A stretch of DNA of 64,000 nucleotides from Flagellimonas pelagia (GTDB lineage Bacteria; Bacteroidota; Bacteroidia; Flavobacteriales; Flavobacteriaceae): positions 1-64,000 of the forward strand of contig NZ_QXFI01000031.1 of the NCBI RefSeq assembly GCF_003584135.1, read 5' to 3'. Shown piece after piece: positions 51,751 through 60,188 of this stretch (within the stretch, counting starts at the first letter, position 1; each line of letters opens with the position of its first letter). The notes under the pieces are model-generated. The model ran no database searches. It was given only the letters and a program-made list of their open reading frames with translations, and had not been told where the DNA came from. The translations under genes and the position numbers were made by a program.

Positions 51751-53121
51751 TCAGAGCCAAAGTTCCACTACTTCGTGCAGCCTTGGAATATGACAGTGCC
51801 ACCCGAACCTTTCGTGAATTTTTGTTTTGTAGGTTTCCATCGCGGTATTTTCCCCGTGGATTAAAAAGACCTTTTCAGGTATATTCCGAATGGAGCCCAT
51901 CCATGTCAACAGTTCTTCTTGGTCCGCATGGGCGGAAAGACTTTCCAAATGCATGATTTTGGCTTTGATATCCACATATTTGCCGAACATTTTAAGTTCC
52001 GTAGCTCCTTCCAGTAACTTTCGGCCCCTGGTCTCCTCAGCTTGATAGCCTACCAGAAGAATGGTTGTCGACTCCAAGTCTGCCAATTGTTTGATATAGG
52101 TCAACACCCTGCCCCCGGTGACCATTCCACTGCCCGCAATTACAATCTTTGGCCTTGGGTCATCTATGGTTTCCCACGTTTCGCGATAGGAACTCACCAA
52201 GTTGATATGGTTGCACATATTGTGATATTCCTCTAGGGAAAGTTTATGCCATTGTGGAAAATGTTCGAATACGCCCAACACATTGGTTCCCATGGGACTA
52301 TCCACAAAAACAGGGATATTGGGAATCAGATTTTTACTATAGAGCTTCCATAATTGATACATCAGGGACTGTAAACGTTCCACCGCAAAGGAAGGGATGA
52401 TCAACGTACCCCGTTCTTGAAGGGTCCTATCAATCAAATCCTGCAGAATTCCCGCTACATCTTCCTTGGGATGCAATCGATCCCCATAGGTACTTTCCAC
52501 AAAAAGATAGTCGGCCCACTTCGGCTGTTTAGGCGGATTGAGCAAATCATCGTGCATTCTTCCCACATCTCCCGAAAAAACAAAGAGCTTGCCAAAAAGG
52601 TGCAGCTCAATATAGGTGGAACCAATGATATGTCCATTGTACTTAAAACAGGCTCGGCAGTTTTCTGACAAGGTGATTTCCTCTCCTTCCTCGATGCTTT
52701 CAAAAAGCTTTAAAGCTTGGTTCACATCTTCTTCCGTATACAAAGGCAGTGCCGGATCGTGCTTGCTATACCCTTCCCTGTTCGCCCTATCCGCCTCTTC
52801 TTGATGGATCTTGGCGCTATCCTCCAAAATGATCCTCGCAATTTCCAAGCTAGGTGCCGTTCCCAAAATCTTTCCCGTAAAACCCTGTCGAGCCAGCAAG
52901 GGCAAATATCCGCAATGGTCCAAATGGCCATGGGTCAATAAGACCACATCGATATTGGATACATCAACGGGCAAGGGTTCCCAGTTTTGCTCCCGAAGTT
53001 CTTTTAGTCCCTGGAACATGCCGCAATCCACGAGAATCTTGATTTCATCTGTATCCAAATGGAATTTAGATCCCGTTACCGTTCCTGCCCCGCCCAAAAA
53101 TTGAATCTTAAGTTTGTTCAT
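51751..53121 (-). CDS. Metallo-beta-lactamase beta-CASP RNA hydrolase (CPSF73-like)
   Basis: A 456-residue ribonuclease-like hydrolase of the archaeal/bacterial CPSF/YSH1 group. The MBL motifs are LTHGHLDHCGYLP (two-zinc HxHxDH), SGDVGR and the His of the NGHIIGSTYIEL region. The beta-CASP insert carries the FVERL/SFAVERLQ motif region, SGMVTGGR (motif B region) and HAD in SLSAHADQEELL, then LIHGE (motif C His). No KH domain is visible. Likely acts on RNA 5' ends or internal sites, with the role in this organism unknown. It is encoded 10 bases downstream of the ATP-cone protein gene, suggesting a shared transcript. Confidence 0.9.
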   Translation of the reverse strand: MNKLKIQFLGGAGTVTGSKFHLDTDEIKILVDCGMFQGLKELREQNWEPLPVDVSNIDVVLLTHGHLDHCGYLPLLARQGFTGKILGTAPSLEIARIILEDSAKIHQEEADRANREGYSKHDPALPLYTEEDVNQALKLFESIEEGEEITLSENCRACFKYNGHIIGSTYIELHLFGKLFVFSGDVGRMHDDLLNPPKQPKWADYLFVESTYGDRLHPKEDVAGILQDLIDRTLQERGTLIIPSFAVERLQSLMYQLWKLYSKNLIPNIPVFVDSPMGTNVLGVFEHFPQWHKLSLEEYHNMCNHINLVSSYRETWETIDDPRPKIVIAGSGMVTGGRVLTYIKQLADLESTTILLVGYQAEETRGRKLLEGATELKMFGKYVDIKAKIMHLESLSAHADQEELLTWMGSIRNIPEKVFLIHGENTAMETYKTKIHERFGWHCHIPRLHEVVELWL

Positions 53122-53131
53122 CCTGTTTTCC

Positions 53132-53974
53132 TTACATTACACACAACGATTTCATTTCTCCCAAGATGCGTTCTTTTCTTCCGTTGGAGACCCCTAGATG
53201 GTCCAAGTAAAAACTATCTTTCAACAATTGGCGGCAAAGGACAATATCCCGTTCCAACAGAAAATCCTTTTCCCGATTGCTGAGCAAGGTGGATACGGTA
53301 ATGGGGTAAAGTCCCAAGCGATCGATCCGGTCCTTTAGCCCATCACCTTCGGGATAATCCCAACTCAAAAGGTACAAACCCATACATTTTCCGTATTGGA
53401 GGGCATCTACGGTAAAACGGGTATTGGTTACTACCCATCCCAGGGTGTCCTCAAAATCCTTGTCCTTTTTGGCCTCAAGGGGAATTTTAACATCGTGATA
53501 CCGAGAGTTGATATATAGAGGAACCTTTACGTTGCAATTGAGGCCATCCTCGCTATGAAATTTGCACTCGATGATATTCAGGGTACCATTTTTAATGGCC
53601 AACACATCTATTTCGTGGGAAACACAGGTTCCCTGTAACACCTCTCCCACTTTGGTGCGATAACCGGAATAGTGCAAGATTCCGCTCAAGAATCGTTCAA
53701 AAGGGAAACCGGTGGGACCAAGCTCATAGATGGCCTTTTTCAATTTATACTTGGAGGCATATACAGATTTCTTTTTTTTCAGTAAGGCAAAGGCCCGATT
53801 GTGGATTTCCCTCGTAGAAATACCCGGATATAGTTCATCCTGTACCGATTTGACAATTTCCTGCACTGTGGTTTCATTGGCTCCGCTCAACCGAAGGGAT
53901 TTCTGCAACTTATCTATGGAGAACCTAACCTTCTCCCCGGAAGATTTGGTGATGTCTATCTTCTGATTTGCCAT
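53132..53974 (-). CDS. ATP-cone fused to Mrr-like PD-(D/E)XK nuclease domain
   Basis: A 280-residue protein. Residues about 8-90 form an ATP-cone (ITKSSGEKVRFSIDKLQKSLRLSGANETTVQEIVKSVQDEL), the nucleotide-sensing module known from ribonucleotide reductases and NrdR. Residues about 95-230 form a restriction-endonuclease-like fold with catalytic-type residues in SHEIDVLAIKNGTLNIIECKFH (Asp then Glu-x-Lys). No helicase or methylase partner is nearby. The combination suggests a nuclease whose activity depends on ATP or dATP level. It lies directly upstream of the beta-CASP gene. A TTGAC-N4-ATCAA box is 53 bases upstream of the start. Confidence 0.78.
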   Translation of the reverse strand: MANQKIDITKSSGEKVRFSIDKLQKSLRLSGANETTVQEIVKSVQDELYPGISTREIHNRAFALLKKKKSVYASKYKLKKAIYELGPTGFPFERFLSGILHYSGYRTKVGEVLQGTCVSHEIDVLAIKNGTLNIIECKFHSEDGLNCNVKVPLYINSRYHDVKIPLEAKKDKDFEDTLGWVVTNTRFTVDALQYGKCMGLYLLSWDYPEGDGLKDRIDRLGLYPITVSTLLSNREKDFLLERDIVLCRQLLKDSFYLDHLGVSNGRKERILGEMKSLCVM

Positions 53975-54026
53975 ATCACTAAAATACGCATCCTAATGAG
54001 ACATTCGGTCATCACCATGAACAAGT

Positions 54027-54038
54027 TGACCATTATCA
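54027..54038. promoter_or_regulatory. FNR-like box upstream of ATP-cone nuclease gene
   Basis: TGACCATTATCA, within TTGAC-N4-ATCAA, one mismatch from the classic FNR consensus. There is no -7-like TA at the distance kept by the stress-cluster boxes, so it may be a chance match. Confidence 0.35.
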
Positions 54039-54080
54039 ATCCATATAGGAAAAACCTCTATATACACTGATGCAAAAGAA

Positions 54081-54123
54081 ATGGGCAACACCTGGGTTGA
54101 AATCTCAACTTGGTATTGCCCAT
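54081..54123 (-). terminator. Terminator downstream of PepSY-like gene
   Basis: Eight-base outer arms (54081-54088 and 54116-54123) and an inner stem GTTGA/TCAAC give a long hairpin, followed on the minus strand by TTTCTTTT. It is about 60 bases past the PepSY-like stop codon. Confidence 0.65.
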
Positions 54124-54136
54124 TCTCCATTAACAA

Positions 54137-54160
54137 AATGAAAGCTAGGTCTCTTTCATT
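54137..54160 (-). terminator. Second hairpin downstream of PepSY-like gene
   Basis: Perfect arms AATGAAAG (54137-54144) and CTTTCATT (54153-54160), with an 8-base loop and a minus-strand tail TTGTT after the ATT. It precedes the stronger hairpin at 54081, giving tandem stops. Confidence 0.5.
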
Positions 54161-54183
54161 CCAAAACGTCAATCAAAAAACAA

Positions 54184-54711
54184 TCAAGATACTTTCAGGA
54201 TTTTACCGTTTTCATCGGTAAATACCTTCATTTTTTTATCGTCCTTACCAAGAACCAATTTGTAGCGTTCTTTGGCTTTCTTGCCTTCGTAGTGTACCAT
54301 TTTAAAGGCATCCTTTTCAATGGTCCAGCCTGGGTACATTTCAGCCACGGAGTTTCTGACCCGTGCTGGAGGTGTAACGTTTTTGAGATGCTCCACGGTA
54401 CTCAACAATTCCCCATCTACCTTGTAGGTGGCATCCAAATACCTATCGTTCCCTTGGGTAAGTACAAGTTGGTAGGTATCATATTCCGATCCAGGTTTCT
54501 TTGTGGTATCGACAAAAACCTCTTCATCAACAACTTCTAAAGGAATGGCGGCATATTCGGTCACGGAAAAACCTGGAAAATCCTTTTCAACAGCTTCCAC
54601 AATGGCCGCCGGCACCTCTTCTGCATCCAATTTGGCCTTAAAAAACACATCTTGGGCATACGCCTGGGCTGATGAACCTATCAATAACAGCACTATAATC
54701 AAATTTTTCAT
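54184..54711 (-). CDS. Secreted PepSY-like protein
   Basis: About 175 residues from ATG 54711 (MKNLIIVLLLIGSSAQAYAQ), with a signal peptide cut near AYAQ; ATG 54720 adds three residues. The mature part has two PepSY-like alpha/beta repeats: VPAAIVEAVEKDFPGFSVTEYAAIPL (residues about 35-60) and PPARVRNSVAEMYPGWTIEKDAFKMVH (about 115-140). The pair of VxxAVxxxFPG helices is typical of the putative beta-lactamase-inhibitor-like PepSY-like family in Bacteroidetes. It is a periplasmic or secreted protein of unknown function, last gene of a run of small stress-type genes. Confidence 0.8.
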   Translation of the reverse strand: MKNLIIVLLLIGSSAQAYAQDVFFKAKLDAEEVPAAIVEAVEKDFPGFSVTEYAAIPLEVVDEEVFVDTTKKPGSEYDTYQLVLTQGNDRYLDATYKVDGELLSTVEHLKNVTPPARVRNSVAEMYPGWTIEKDAFKMVHYEGKKAKERYKLVLGKDDKKMKVFTDENGKILKVS

Positions 54712-54739
54712 GATACTCATTTTTTGTAATTACTTCTGA

Positions 54740-55261
54740 TTAAACCAATTCCTTTTTATCGCTATGCGCGGTAACATCTGAAACGGTTGATTCCATAATG
54801 TTTTTGGCTTTTTCGATTTCCGCTTCGGTACCGGTGGCCAATACCAGATATTTGTCCGCTTTCAGTGCAGACTCAAACTTGAGAATGGAATCTTTGGGAA
54901 TTCCAATGCTGAAGAGGGCTCCACCAAGGGCGGACAATCCGCCAACCACCAATGCCCCTTCCATGGCACCGACCAACGAGGACACAATGGGACCTGCCAT
55001 GACCACTGGCCCAACCCCTGGAATCAGGAACAGTCCCGCCCCAAAAATGAGTCCCCAAATACCTCCCCAAAAGGCTCCGGCCTTGCCCCAATTGGCTACC
55101 CTATCACCTGTGTTGTAGAACCCCACTACCCTGTCTTCCTCATGGTAGTCCTTACCGATAATGGAAAGCTTTTTCATGTTAAAGCCAGCTTCGTTCAAAT
55201 CTTTGACCACTTTTTCGGCCTCATTGTGCGTGTTGCAAATGGCCACTGTTACGTTTTTCAT
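54740..55261 (-). CDS. General-stress-type protein with glycine-zipper membrane segment
   Basis: A 173-residue protein. The first 45 residues (VTVAICNTHNEAEKVVKDLNEAGFNMKKLSIIGKDY) form an alpha/beta domain like that of the general stress protein 17M/YflT group. Two hydrophobic glycine-rich stretches follow (AGAFWGGIWGLIFGAGLFLIPGVGPVVMAGPIVSSLVGAMEGA, then VVGGLSALGGALFSIGIP), which can insert in membranes, and a second small alpha/beta domain closes the protein (ALKADKYLVLATGTEAEIEKAKNIM). The function is unknown. It lies between the PepSY-like gene and a heavy-metal-domain-like gene, closely spaced. Confidence 0.72.
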   Translation of the reverse strand: MKNVTVAICNTHNEAEKVVKDLNEAGFNMKKLSIIGKDYHEEDRVVGFYNTGDRVANWGKAGAFWGGIWGLIFGAGLFLIPGVGPVVMAGPIVSSLVGAMEGALVVGGLSALGGALFSIGIPKDSILKFESALKADKYLVLATGTEAEIEKAKNIMESTVSDVTAHSDKKELV

Positions 55262-55287
55262 GATATATTATGTTTTATGTTACTATG

Positions 55288-55548
55288 TTATATGGCGAAA
55301 ATGCCTTTGGGAATGATGTCGAAACCCAGTTTCCCCACCTCTTTTTGAATATTTTCCACAGAGACCATTTTACTAGTCCGGACCACCAATTCCTTTGGGT
55401 ACTTTTTGTGGTCGATGGAAACTTCATCAATACCCTTCATTTTCAATAATTGTCTTTTAATCTCGGCCAAATCGTCCATGGTTTCAGCATTGGTGGTAAA
55501 AATTCTACCACGCGTATCCGGCACCACATTTTTTGATAGAAAACTCAT
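55288..55548 (-). CDS. HMA-fold-like small protein without metal cysteines
   Basis: An 86-residue protein whose pattern (VVPDTRGRIFTTNAETMDDLAEIKRQLLKMKGIDEVSIDHKKYPKELVVRTSKMVSVENIQKEVGKLGFDIIPK) has the beta-alpha-beta-beta-alpha-beta order of heavy-metal-associated domains, but no CxxC motif. Such domains have been recruited as interaction modules. It is the second gene in the tight run of small genes here, 17 bases after the start-proximal neighbour's stop. Function unknown. Confidence 0.62.
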   Translation of the reverse strand: MSFLSKNVVPDTRGRIFTTNAETMDDLAEIKRQLLKMKGIDEVSIDHKKYPKELVVRTSKMVSVENIQKEVGKLGFDIIPKGIFAI

Positions 55549-55565
55549 CGCTTATCGTTTTATAG

Positions 55566-56057
55566 TTATTTTCCCTTTTGTATGACATGGTTGAAAACTT
55601 CCTGTTTCTCCAGTCGTGTCAATCCTTGGTTAAAATCGAGCAGCCATTTCTCCAGTTTTTGGGCCATTGCCTTATCCTGCCCACGAGGGGACAAATAGGT
55701 CCCATCGTCCTTTTTAACATTAATGGAAAGATTGACGCCCGTTTCAGCAGCATTAGGGGCCATTTTCATGTTTATGGTCACCGTTTCATCATCCAAAGGA
55801 GTAAACCGGACATCTTTGGAAACCATTTGAAAATCTCCTTTTTCGTAACCCAAAATTTCAGATCTGCCGCCATGATCCAAGACATATTGCTGCCAATGAT
55901 CCAGTATAAAATCCTCTCCCAAACCAATTACCTCTGTGGTAAAATAGGTTTCATTGGGATAGTAGGGCAATTTTTCCTCCATCACGGTATTGCTAGCTTG
56001 TGCATTCATTATTCCCATGAAGCCCAAGCAAATTGCATATGTAAACCACGTTTTCAT
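55566..56057 (-). CDS. Secreted hypothetical protein
   Basis: A 163-residue protein with a signal peptide (TYAICLGFMGIMNAQAS, cleavage near residue 22). The mature sequence (LPYYPNETYFTTEVIGLGEDFILDHWQQYVLDHGGRSEILGYEKGDFQMVSKDVRFTPLDDETVTINMKM) shows no domain that I recognise; it is beta-rich, and its C-terminal helix (QKLEKWLLDFNQGLTRLEKQEVFNHV) is amphipathic. The operon position next to the HMA-like and PepSY-like genes suggests a shared envelope stress role. Function unknown. Confidence 0.62.
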   Translation of the reverse strand: MKTWFTYAICLGFMGIMNAQASNTVMEEKLPYYPNETYFTTEVIGLGEDFILDHWQQYVLDHGGRSEILGYEKGDFQMVSKDVRFTPLDDETVTINMKMAPNAAETGVNLSINVKKDDGTYLSPRGQDKAMAQKLEKWLLDFNQGLTRLEKQEVFNHVIQKGK

Positions 56058-56082
56058 GTTATCAGGATTTGATTGATACCTA

Positions 56083-56748
56083 TTATCTCAAGGGTAGATT
56101 TCCTTCGAATATTTCACTCTCCAAAAAATCGGAAGTCTTGGCATTGTGTACTTTCACTTTCTCCAACCATTCTTTATACTCCTTACCCAGTTCCTCTCCT
56201 TCTGTATAGAGTTTTTTGGCGGTATCCTTGTTGTCTGCCTTCAAATCTTTGTTAAAGGCATCCAAGGCTTCCATGTTATTGTTGAACACATCCCTGACCT
56301 CATTTTCTTCCTTGTTCTTTGTTGAGGTGAGTACATAATAATCTTCGGTGACCAGATAGTTGTGTTTAATGACGAGTTCAGCTTCCAATATGGCCTCCCT
56401 TAGCTTGTTCATTTCCACTGTTCCCCCATTTTTAAGGGTCTCTGCCATTTGATCTAGGTTGAACACGGCAGAATCCAATTGATCCTTACCTTTTAGGGTC
56501 AATATCACACGGCCGCTTTCGTTGATCAATCCTTCTTTTCCTTTTTGGATTTCCTCAGCCGCTTTTAGGTTGTCCTTATTTTGCACTGCCTGTAGGGCCA
56601 GTTCAAAATGTGCATCGGAAATATTGGGTAATTCCACTTCGGTGGTTTCATCTGCCAAGGCAATTTCCTTGGTCTCATCGTTTTTGCATGAAACTGAAAA
56701 CAGTATCAGCAAAATCAAGAGTGAACTGTTGGTGATTTTTGCTTTCAT
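56083..56748 (-). CDS. Helical lipoprotein, possibly YfdX-like
   Basis: About 221 residues from ATG 56748 (MKAKITNSSLLILLILFSVSCKNDETKE), giving a lipobox at Cys21; the in-frame extension to 56829 lacks a normal start context. The mature protein is almost entirely helical (ISDAHFELALQAVQNKDNLKAAEEIQKGKEGL near residue 50; LREAILEAELVIKHNYLVTEDYYVL near 118), with TPR/YfdX-like character. YfdX homologues are periplasmic and acid-stress linked, but the match is loose. It is the first gene of the small-gene run ending with PepSY. Confidence 0.6.
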   Translation of the reverse strand: MKAKITNSSLLILLILFSVSCKNDETKEIALADETTEVELPNISDAHFELALQAVQNKDNLKAAEEIQKGKEGLINESGRVILTLKGKDQLDSAVFNLDQMAETLKNGGTVEMNKLREAILEAELVIKHNYLVTEDYYVLTSTKNKEENEVRDVFNNNMEALDAFNKDLKADNKDTAKKLYTEGEELGKEYKEWLEKVKVHNAKTSDFLESEIFEGNLPLR

Positions 56749-56934
56749 TGTAATAACTTTTAAAAATTCGTACTTCATTTTGTCGATACAAATTTCTATC
56801 AGCATATTCTCAAAGCCTAGTATTTTCAAGGGATTGGGGTTCGGAATTCAGAAATTCGAACTTTTTTGGAGAAACGCGAGGACGTAAAACTCCTTCTGAA
56901 GCCAAACATCAAATAAAACAGGTTGCTGTATGGG

Positions 56935-58137
56935 TTATTCTGATCTTAGCTTGGCCGGGGTAGTACCCTCAATTTTCTTGAAGGCAGCATAAAAGGTACT
57001 CTTGGAATGAAAGCCGGCCTCCATACCAATCCCTTCTATGGACAGGTTTTTGTATTGGTCACTGGAAAAAAGCTCTTTGGCGTATTCCACCCTAAAACTG
57101 TTGATGTAGTTATTAAAATTGGTCCCCAACAAACTGTTTATGGATTGTGAAATACGGCGGGGATGTTCGTGTATTGCTTCGGAAATATCTACAATGGTAA
57201 GATCCTCCTTGGTAAAACACCTGCTCTTTACCATGTGGTCCTGGATTCGGTCCAATACTTGTCTGAATATTTCCTGCTCATCAGGAGTTTTTATGACTTT
57301 CTTGTCTGCAGGGTTTTCCTTTATGATCTTATCTTCATTTTTAGCAGATTCATTTTTGGCACCCGAAGGAACATTCAAAACGGAATGATAAACCGGTGAA
57401 ATATTCTGTTGGGCAAATCCTTGGTAGGAAATCCAGTAAATCAACACCACATTTACTGCCGAATAAACGATATAGACCGAACGGTCATCCGTAAGAAAAG
57501 TGAGCAGGAACAACATGCTGAATACAATACTCGCATAAATGAAATAGGTGGACCACTTTAAATTTCGGTGCAATAGGAGACTGTATTGGTTTTCCAGTTC
57601 GTTACGATGGCGTACGATCCATTTCAAAGCCAAGATCTGGATGAACAGAGAATAGCCCATCCCGAGCAAAAAATAAATCAACATGGCATTTGAATCCTTG
57701 ATCCATGTTTTGATATGCAAAGGCAAAAAGAAAACCACAACCCCAACAATCAACTCCAGGAACCCTGGTACCATGGTCCAATAACTGGGCCTTTCATCTT
57801 CAAGAATTGAAATTTTTTGCAGGTAGATATAGAACAAAGGATACGCCAAAAAATGAAAACTCACCGGAAGCAAGATCAAATGGGGCCATTTTTGCAAAAC
57901 ACCCAATTCATGGAAAATATTCTCCAAGGGTTCCAAGGAAAATAGGATGATGAACAGACCCAAGTACAACACGGCCTTCCGTTTTCCGGAATGGATCAAG
58001 ATCAACATAATCCCCAGCAGCACCCCCTGTACAAGTCCCAGAGTGTCCAAAAGTGATACTAGGTTGAATGTTTCCTTCATATGGAAAGAGTGCTGGAATA
58101 ACTCCTCGAAGATATGGATTCCAATGCGTTGTGCCAT
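56935..58137 (-). CDS. Membrane-bound AraC-family regulator
   Basis: A 400-residue protein in which an N-terminal integral membrane domain with about seven helices (residues about 20-245; SLLDTLGLVQGVLLGIMLILIHSG, VLYLGLFIILFSLEPLENIF, HLILLPVSFHFLAYPLFYIYL and so on) is fused to a C-terminal AraC DNA-binding domain (residues about 300-400, TIVDISEAIHEHPRRISQSINSLLGTNFNNYINSFRVEYAKELF, then IGMEAGFHSKSTFYAAFKKIEGTTPAKLR). Such membrane-anchored AraC regulators are common in Bacteroidetes and likely sense an envelope signal. It diverges from the DJ-1-like gene (166-base gap). Confidence 0.9.
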   Translation of the reverse strand: MAQRIGIHIFEELFQHSFHMKETFNLVSLLDTLGLVQGVLLGIMLILIHSGKRKAVLYLGLFIILFSLEPLENIFHELGVLQKWPHLILLPVSFHFLAYPLFYIYLQKISILEDERPSYWTMVPGFLELIVGVVVFFLPLHIKTWIKDSNAMLIYFLLGMGYSLFIQILALKWIVRHRNELENQYSLLLHRNLKWSTYFIYASIVFSMLFLLTFLTDDRSVYIVYSAVNVVLIYWISYQGFAQQNISPVYHSVLNVPSGAKNESAKNEDKIIKENPADKKVIKTPDEQEIFRQVLDRIQDHMVKSRCFTKEDLTIVDISEAIHEHPRRISQSINSLLGTNFNNYINSFRVEYAKELFSSDQYKNLSIEGIGMEAGFHSKSTFYAAFKKIEGTTPAKLRSE

Positions 58138-58303
58138 AGACCGTCCCGCATCTTAATAAAACTTTATCAAAGCCAACCGCTGGTCTCGCCAACAAGCGGA
58201 TTTAGCATAATCTTAGCATGACTTTCCAAGACAATCCCACGATCCATCAGTATCTTTATAGTACTACAGACACATTATTTTCAAACCCAATAAATATCAA
58301 AAA

Positions 58304-58879
58304 ATGAAAAAAGTATTGTTCCTTACCGGAGATTTTGCTGAAGACTATGAAACTATGGTTCCTTTCCAAATGCTATTGATGGTCGGTTATGATGTCCATG
58401 CCGTCTGTCCTGATAAAAAGAAAGGTGATACCATCAAAACGGCCATCCACGATTTTGAAGGCGACCAGACCTATTCCGAAAAACCGGGTCACAATTTTGC
58501 CCTTAACTACAGTTTTGCTGATGTAAACCCTTCCGATTATGCCGGACTAGTCATTGCCGGAGGGCGTGCCCCCGAATATCTAAGATTGAATCCAAAAGTT
58601 CTGGAGATTACCAAGCATTTTTTTGATGCGGATAAACCAGTGGCCGCAGTCTGCCATGGCATACAGATCCTTACTGCAGCCGGAGTGGTAAAAGGACGGA
58701 AACTTACCGCCTACCCCGCAGTAGGCCCTGAAGTGATTGTGGCGGGTGGAGAATTTCAAAACACCCCAGTAGATGGTGCCTATGTGGATGGCAATTTGGT
58801 CACATCCCCCGCATGGCCCGCACATCCTGCGTTCATCCGTGAATTCTTGAAATTAATGGGGGCTACGATTACCATTTAA
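58304..58879 (+). CDS. DJ-1/PfpI-family protein
   Basis: A 191-residue member of the class I glutamine-amidotransferase-like superfamily, near the PfpI/YhbO group. The nucleophile elbow Cys is in [15 protein letters not shown] near residue 112, followed by the family's His. A glutamate in [11 protein letters not shown] fits the Cys-partner acidic residue. These proteins are chaperone or glyoxalase/deglycase-type in other organisms. It is preceded by a leader of about 40 bases and followed by a strong terminator. It may be controlled by the divergent AraC regulator. Confidence 0.88.
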   Translation: MKKVLFLTGDFAEDYETMVPFQMLLMVGYDVHAVCPDKKKGDTIKTAIHDFEGDQTYSEKPGHNFALNYSFADVNPSDYAGLVIAGGRAPEYLRLNPKVLEITKHFFDADKPVAAVCHGIQILTAAGVVKGRKLTAYPAVGPEVIVAGGEFQNTPVDGAYVDGNLVTSPAWPAHPAFIREFLKLMGATITI

Positions 58880-58915
58880 TCCAAAAGAAGTAGACGACTT
58901 CCCATCGAAACTTAC

Positions 58916-58957
58916 AAAAGGACAAAACCTTTTCATCTGATCAGGTTTTGTCCTTTT
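58916..58957 (+). terminator. Terminator after DJ-1/PfpI gene
   Basis: Perfect 15-base arms (58916-58930 and 58943-58957) with a 12-base loop, the right arm ending in a T4 run followed by CC. It starts 36 bases past the stop codon. The strongest hairpin in the window. Confidence 0.85.
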
Positions 58958-59065
58958 CCTTTGTCAACTAGGTGTATTGTCCCTCAAAATTTATCATTAA
59001 CTTGAGAAGTAATATGTGTTGCTCCCGTCTTGCATGCACCGGAGCTTCACTATTGAAAAAAAACT

Positions 59066-59413
59066 ATGGAATTACACAAAGAACTTCGATTGCGATGTTG
59101 GATCGATATTGACGGAGAAAGGTTCTTCGGACCGGGACGGGCCCAATTGTTGACCCATATCGACCAAGAAGGTTCCATCAGCAAAGCAGCCAAAGCCATG
59201 GGCATGTCCTATAAAAAAGCATGGTCCATGGTGGACGATATGAACCAAAAGGGGCAAAAACCCTATGTAATCCTACACAAAGGAGGAAATAAAGGAGGTG
59301 GTGCCGAATTAACGGAAGCCGGAAAGACGGTCCTCCAGACCTTTAATGAATTGATGGGGAAATTGAACGAAACCCTGCGGGACGGAGAAGAAAAATTCCT
59401 TCAATTGGTATAA
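59066..59413 (+). CDS. ModE-like winged-helix regulator without molybdate domain
   Basis: A 115-residue protein matching only the N-terminal DNA-binding half of ModE: FGPGRAQLLTHIDQEGSISKAAKAMGMSYKKAWSMVDDMNQ, with the wing carrying GGNKGGGAELTEAGKTVLQTF. The TOBE/MOP domains that bind molybdate in E. coli ModE are absent. It is convergent with the molybdenum cofactor operon, being 18 bases from the TauE/SafE stop, so a link to molybdenum use is likely. How it would sense molybdate is unclear. Confidence 0.85.
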   Translation: MELHKELRLRCWIDIDGERFFGPGRAQLLTHIDQEGSISKAAKAMGMSYKKAWSMVDDMNQKGQKPYVILHKGGNKGGGAELTEAGKTVLQTFNELMGKLNETLRDGEEKFLQLV

Positions 59414-59431
59414 CCCAAATGGATCCTGTTC

Positions 59432-60187
59432 TTAAATTTTGATGCCGAAACCGTGCAGCAAAATCAATCGTAAGCCTACATACAACACCAAAATACTGGT
59501 AAGGACTCCCAAGAATTTCAAATTGAATTTTTTATTGGAAAGATAAGACCCGATACTGCCGCCCAACACCACGGCAACAATAAGCTGTAGCATAAGGTCT
59601 TGGTTCAACTTAAAGGTCCCGGCCACATTCAAACCGACCAACCCCGAAAGGGAATTGACTAAAATAAATACCGATGCCAAAGAGGCCACAATCCTTGGAT
59701 TGGCCCATTTTAACAAATTAAGAACGGGGGAAAGGAATATGCCACCCCCTATTCCTGATATTCCGGACAAAAGTCCAATACTCCCTCCCAACAATAGTTT
59801 CTTGGAGTTGTTGAATTCCTTGGATTCCAACTTTTGCTTTACGAATCGTAACAGCATAAAAACGCCTGCCAAGATCAAGGCACTTCCCAAAATCAGGAAG
59901 AAAGTCTTTTGGGAAAGTCTTACTTGGGCACCCACATAGGCAAAGGGAATGCTTAAAACCAGAAATGGCCAGAACATCTTAAAACTGAACACCCGGTTCC
60001 TTATAAAAACAATGGTGCCAATCATGACCACACAAATATTGAGGATGAGTGCCGTGGAACGTATCTCATAAAAATCGGTCAGAAACAGGCTCAATATGGC
60101 CAAATAACTAGATCCGCCACCGAATCCAACAGAACTATAGAACAAGGCAATCAAAAAGAAAACGACGGGTAAATATTCTATGGGCAT
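59432..60187 (-). CDS. TauE/SafE (TSUP) membrane permease
   Basis: A 251-residue TSUP-family integral membrane protein of about eight helices. The first half (VVFFLIALFYSSVGFGGGSSYLAILSLF) and second half (LLLGGSIGLLSGISGIGGGIFLSPVLNLLKWA) both carry the G-rich family motif, showing the internal repeat. TSUP proteins move sulfite, sulfonates or other anions. Because it ends the moaE-moaC/B-moaA-moeA run with a 1-base gap to moeA, a role in molybdate or sulfur anion handling is plausible but unproven. Confidence 0.85.
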   Translation of the reverse strand: MPIEYLPVVFFLIALFYSSVGFGGGSSYLAILSLFLTDFYEIRSTALILNICVVMIGTIVFIRNRVFSFKMFWPFLVLSIPFAYVGAQVRLSQKTFFLILGSALILAGVFMLLRFVKQKLESKEFNNSKKLLLGGSIGLLSGISGIGGGIFLSPVLNLLKWANPRIVASLASVFILVNSLSGLVGLNVAGTFKLNQDLMLQLIVAVVLGGSIGSYLSNKKFNLKFLGVLTSILVLYVGLRLILLHGFGIKI

Positions 60188-60188
60188 A

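Noticed and set aside
58238-58270. TATCTTTA upstream of the DJ-1/PfpI gene as a -7 element
   Set aside because: It misses the final G and no -33 partner was found.
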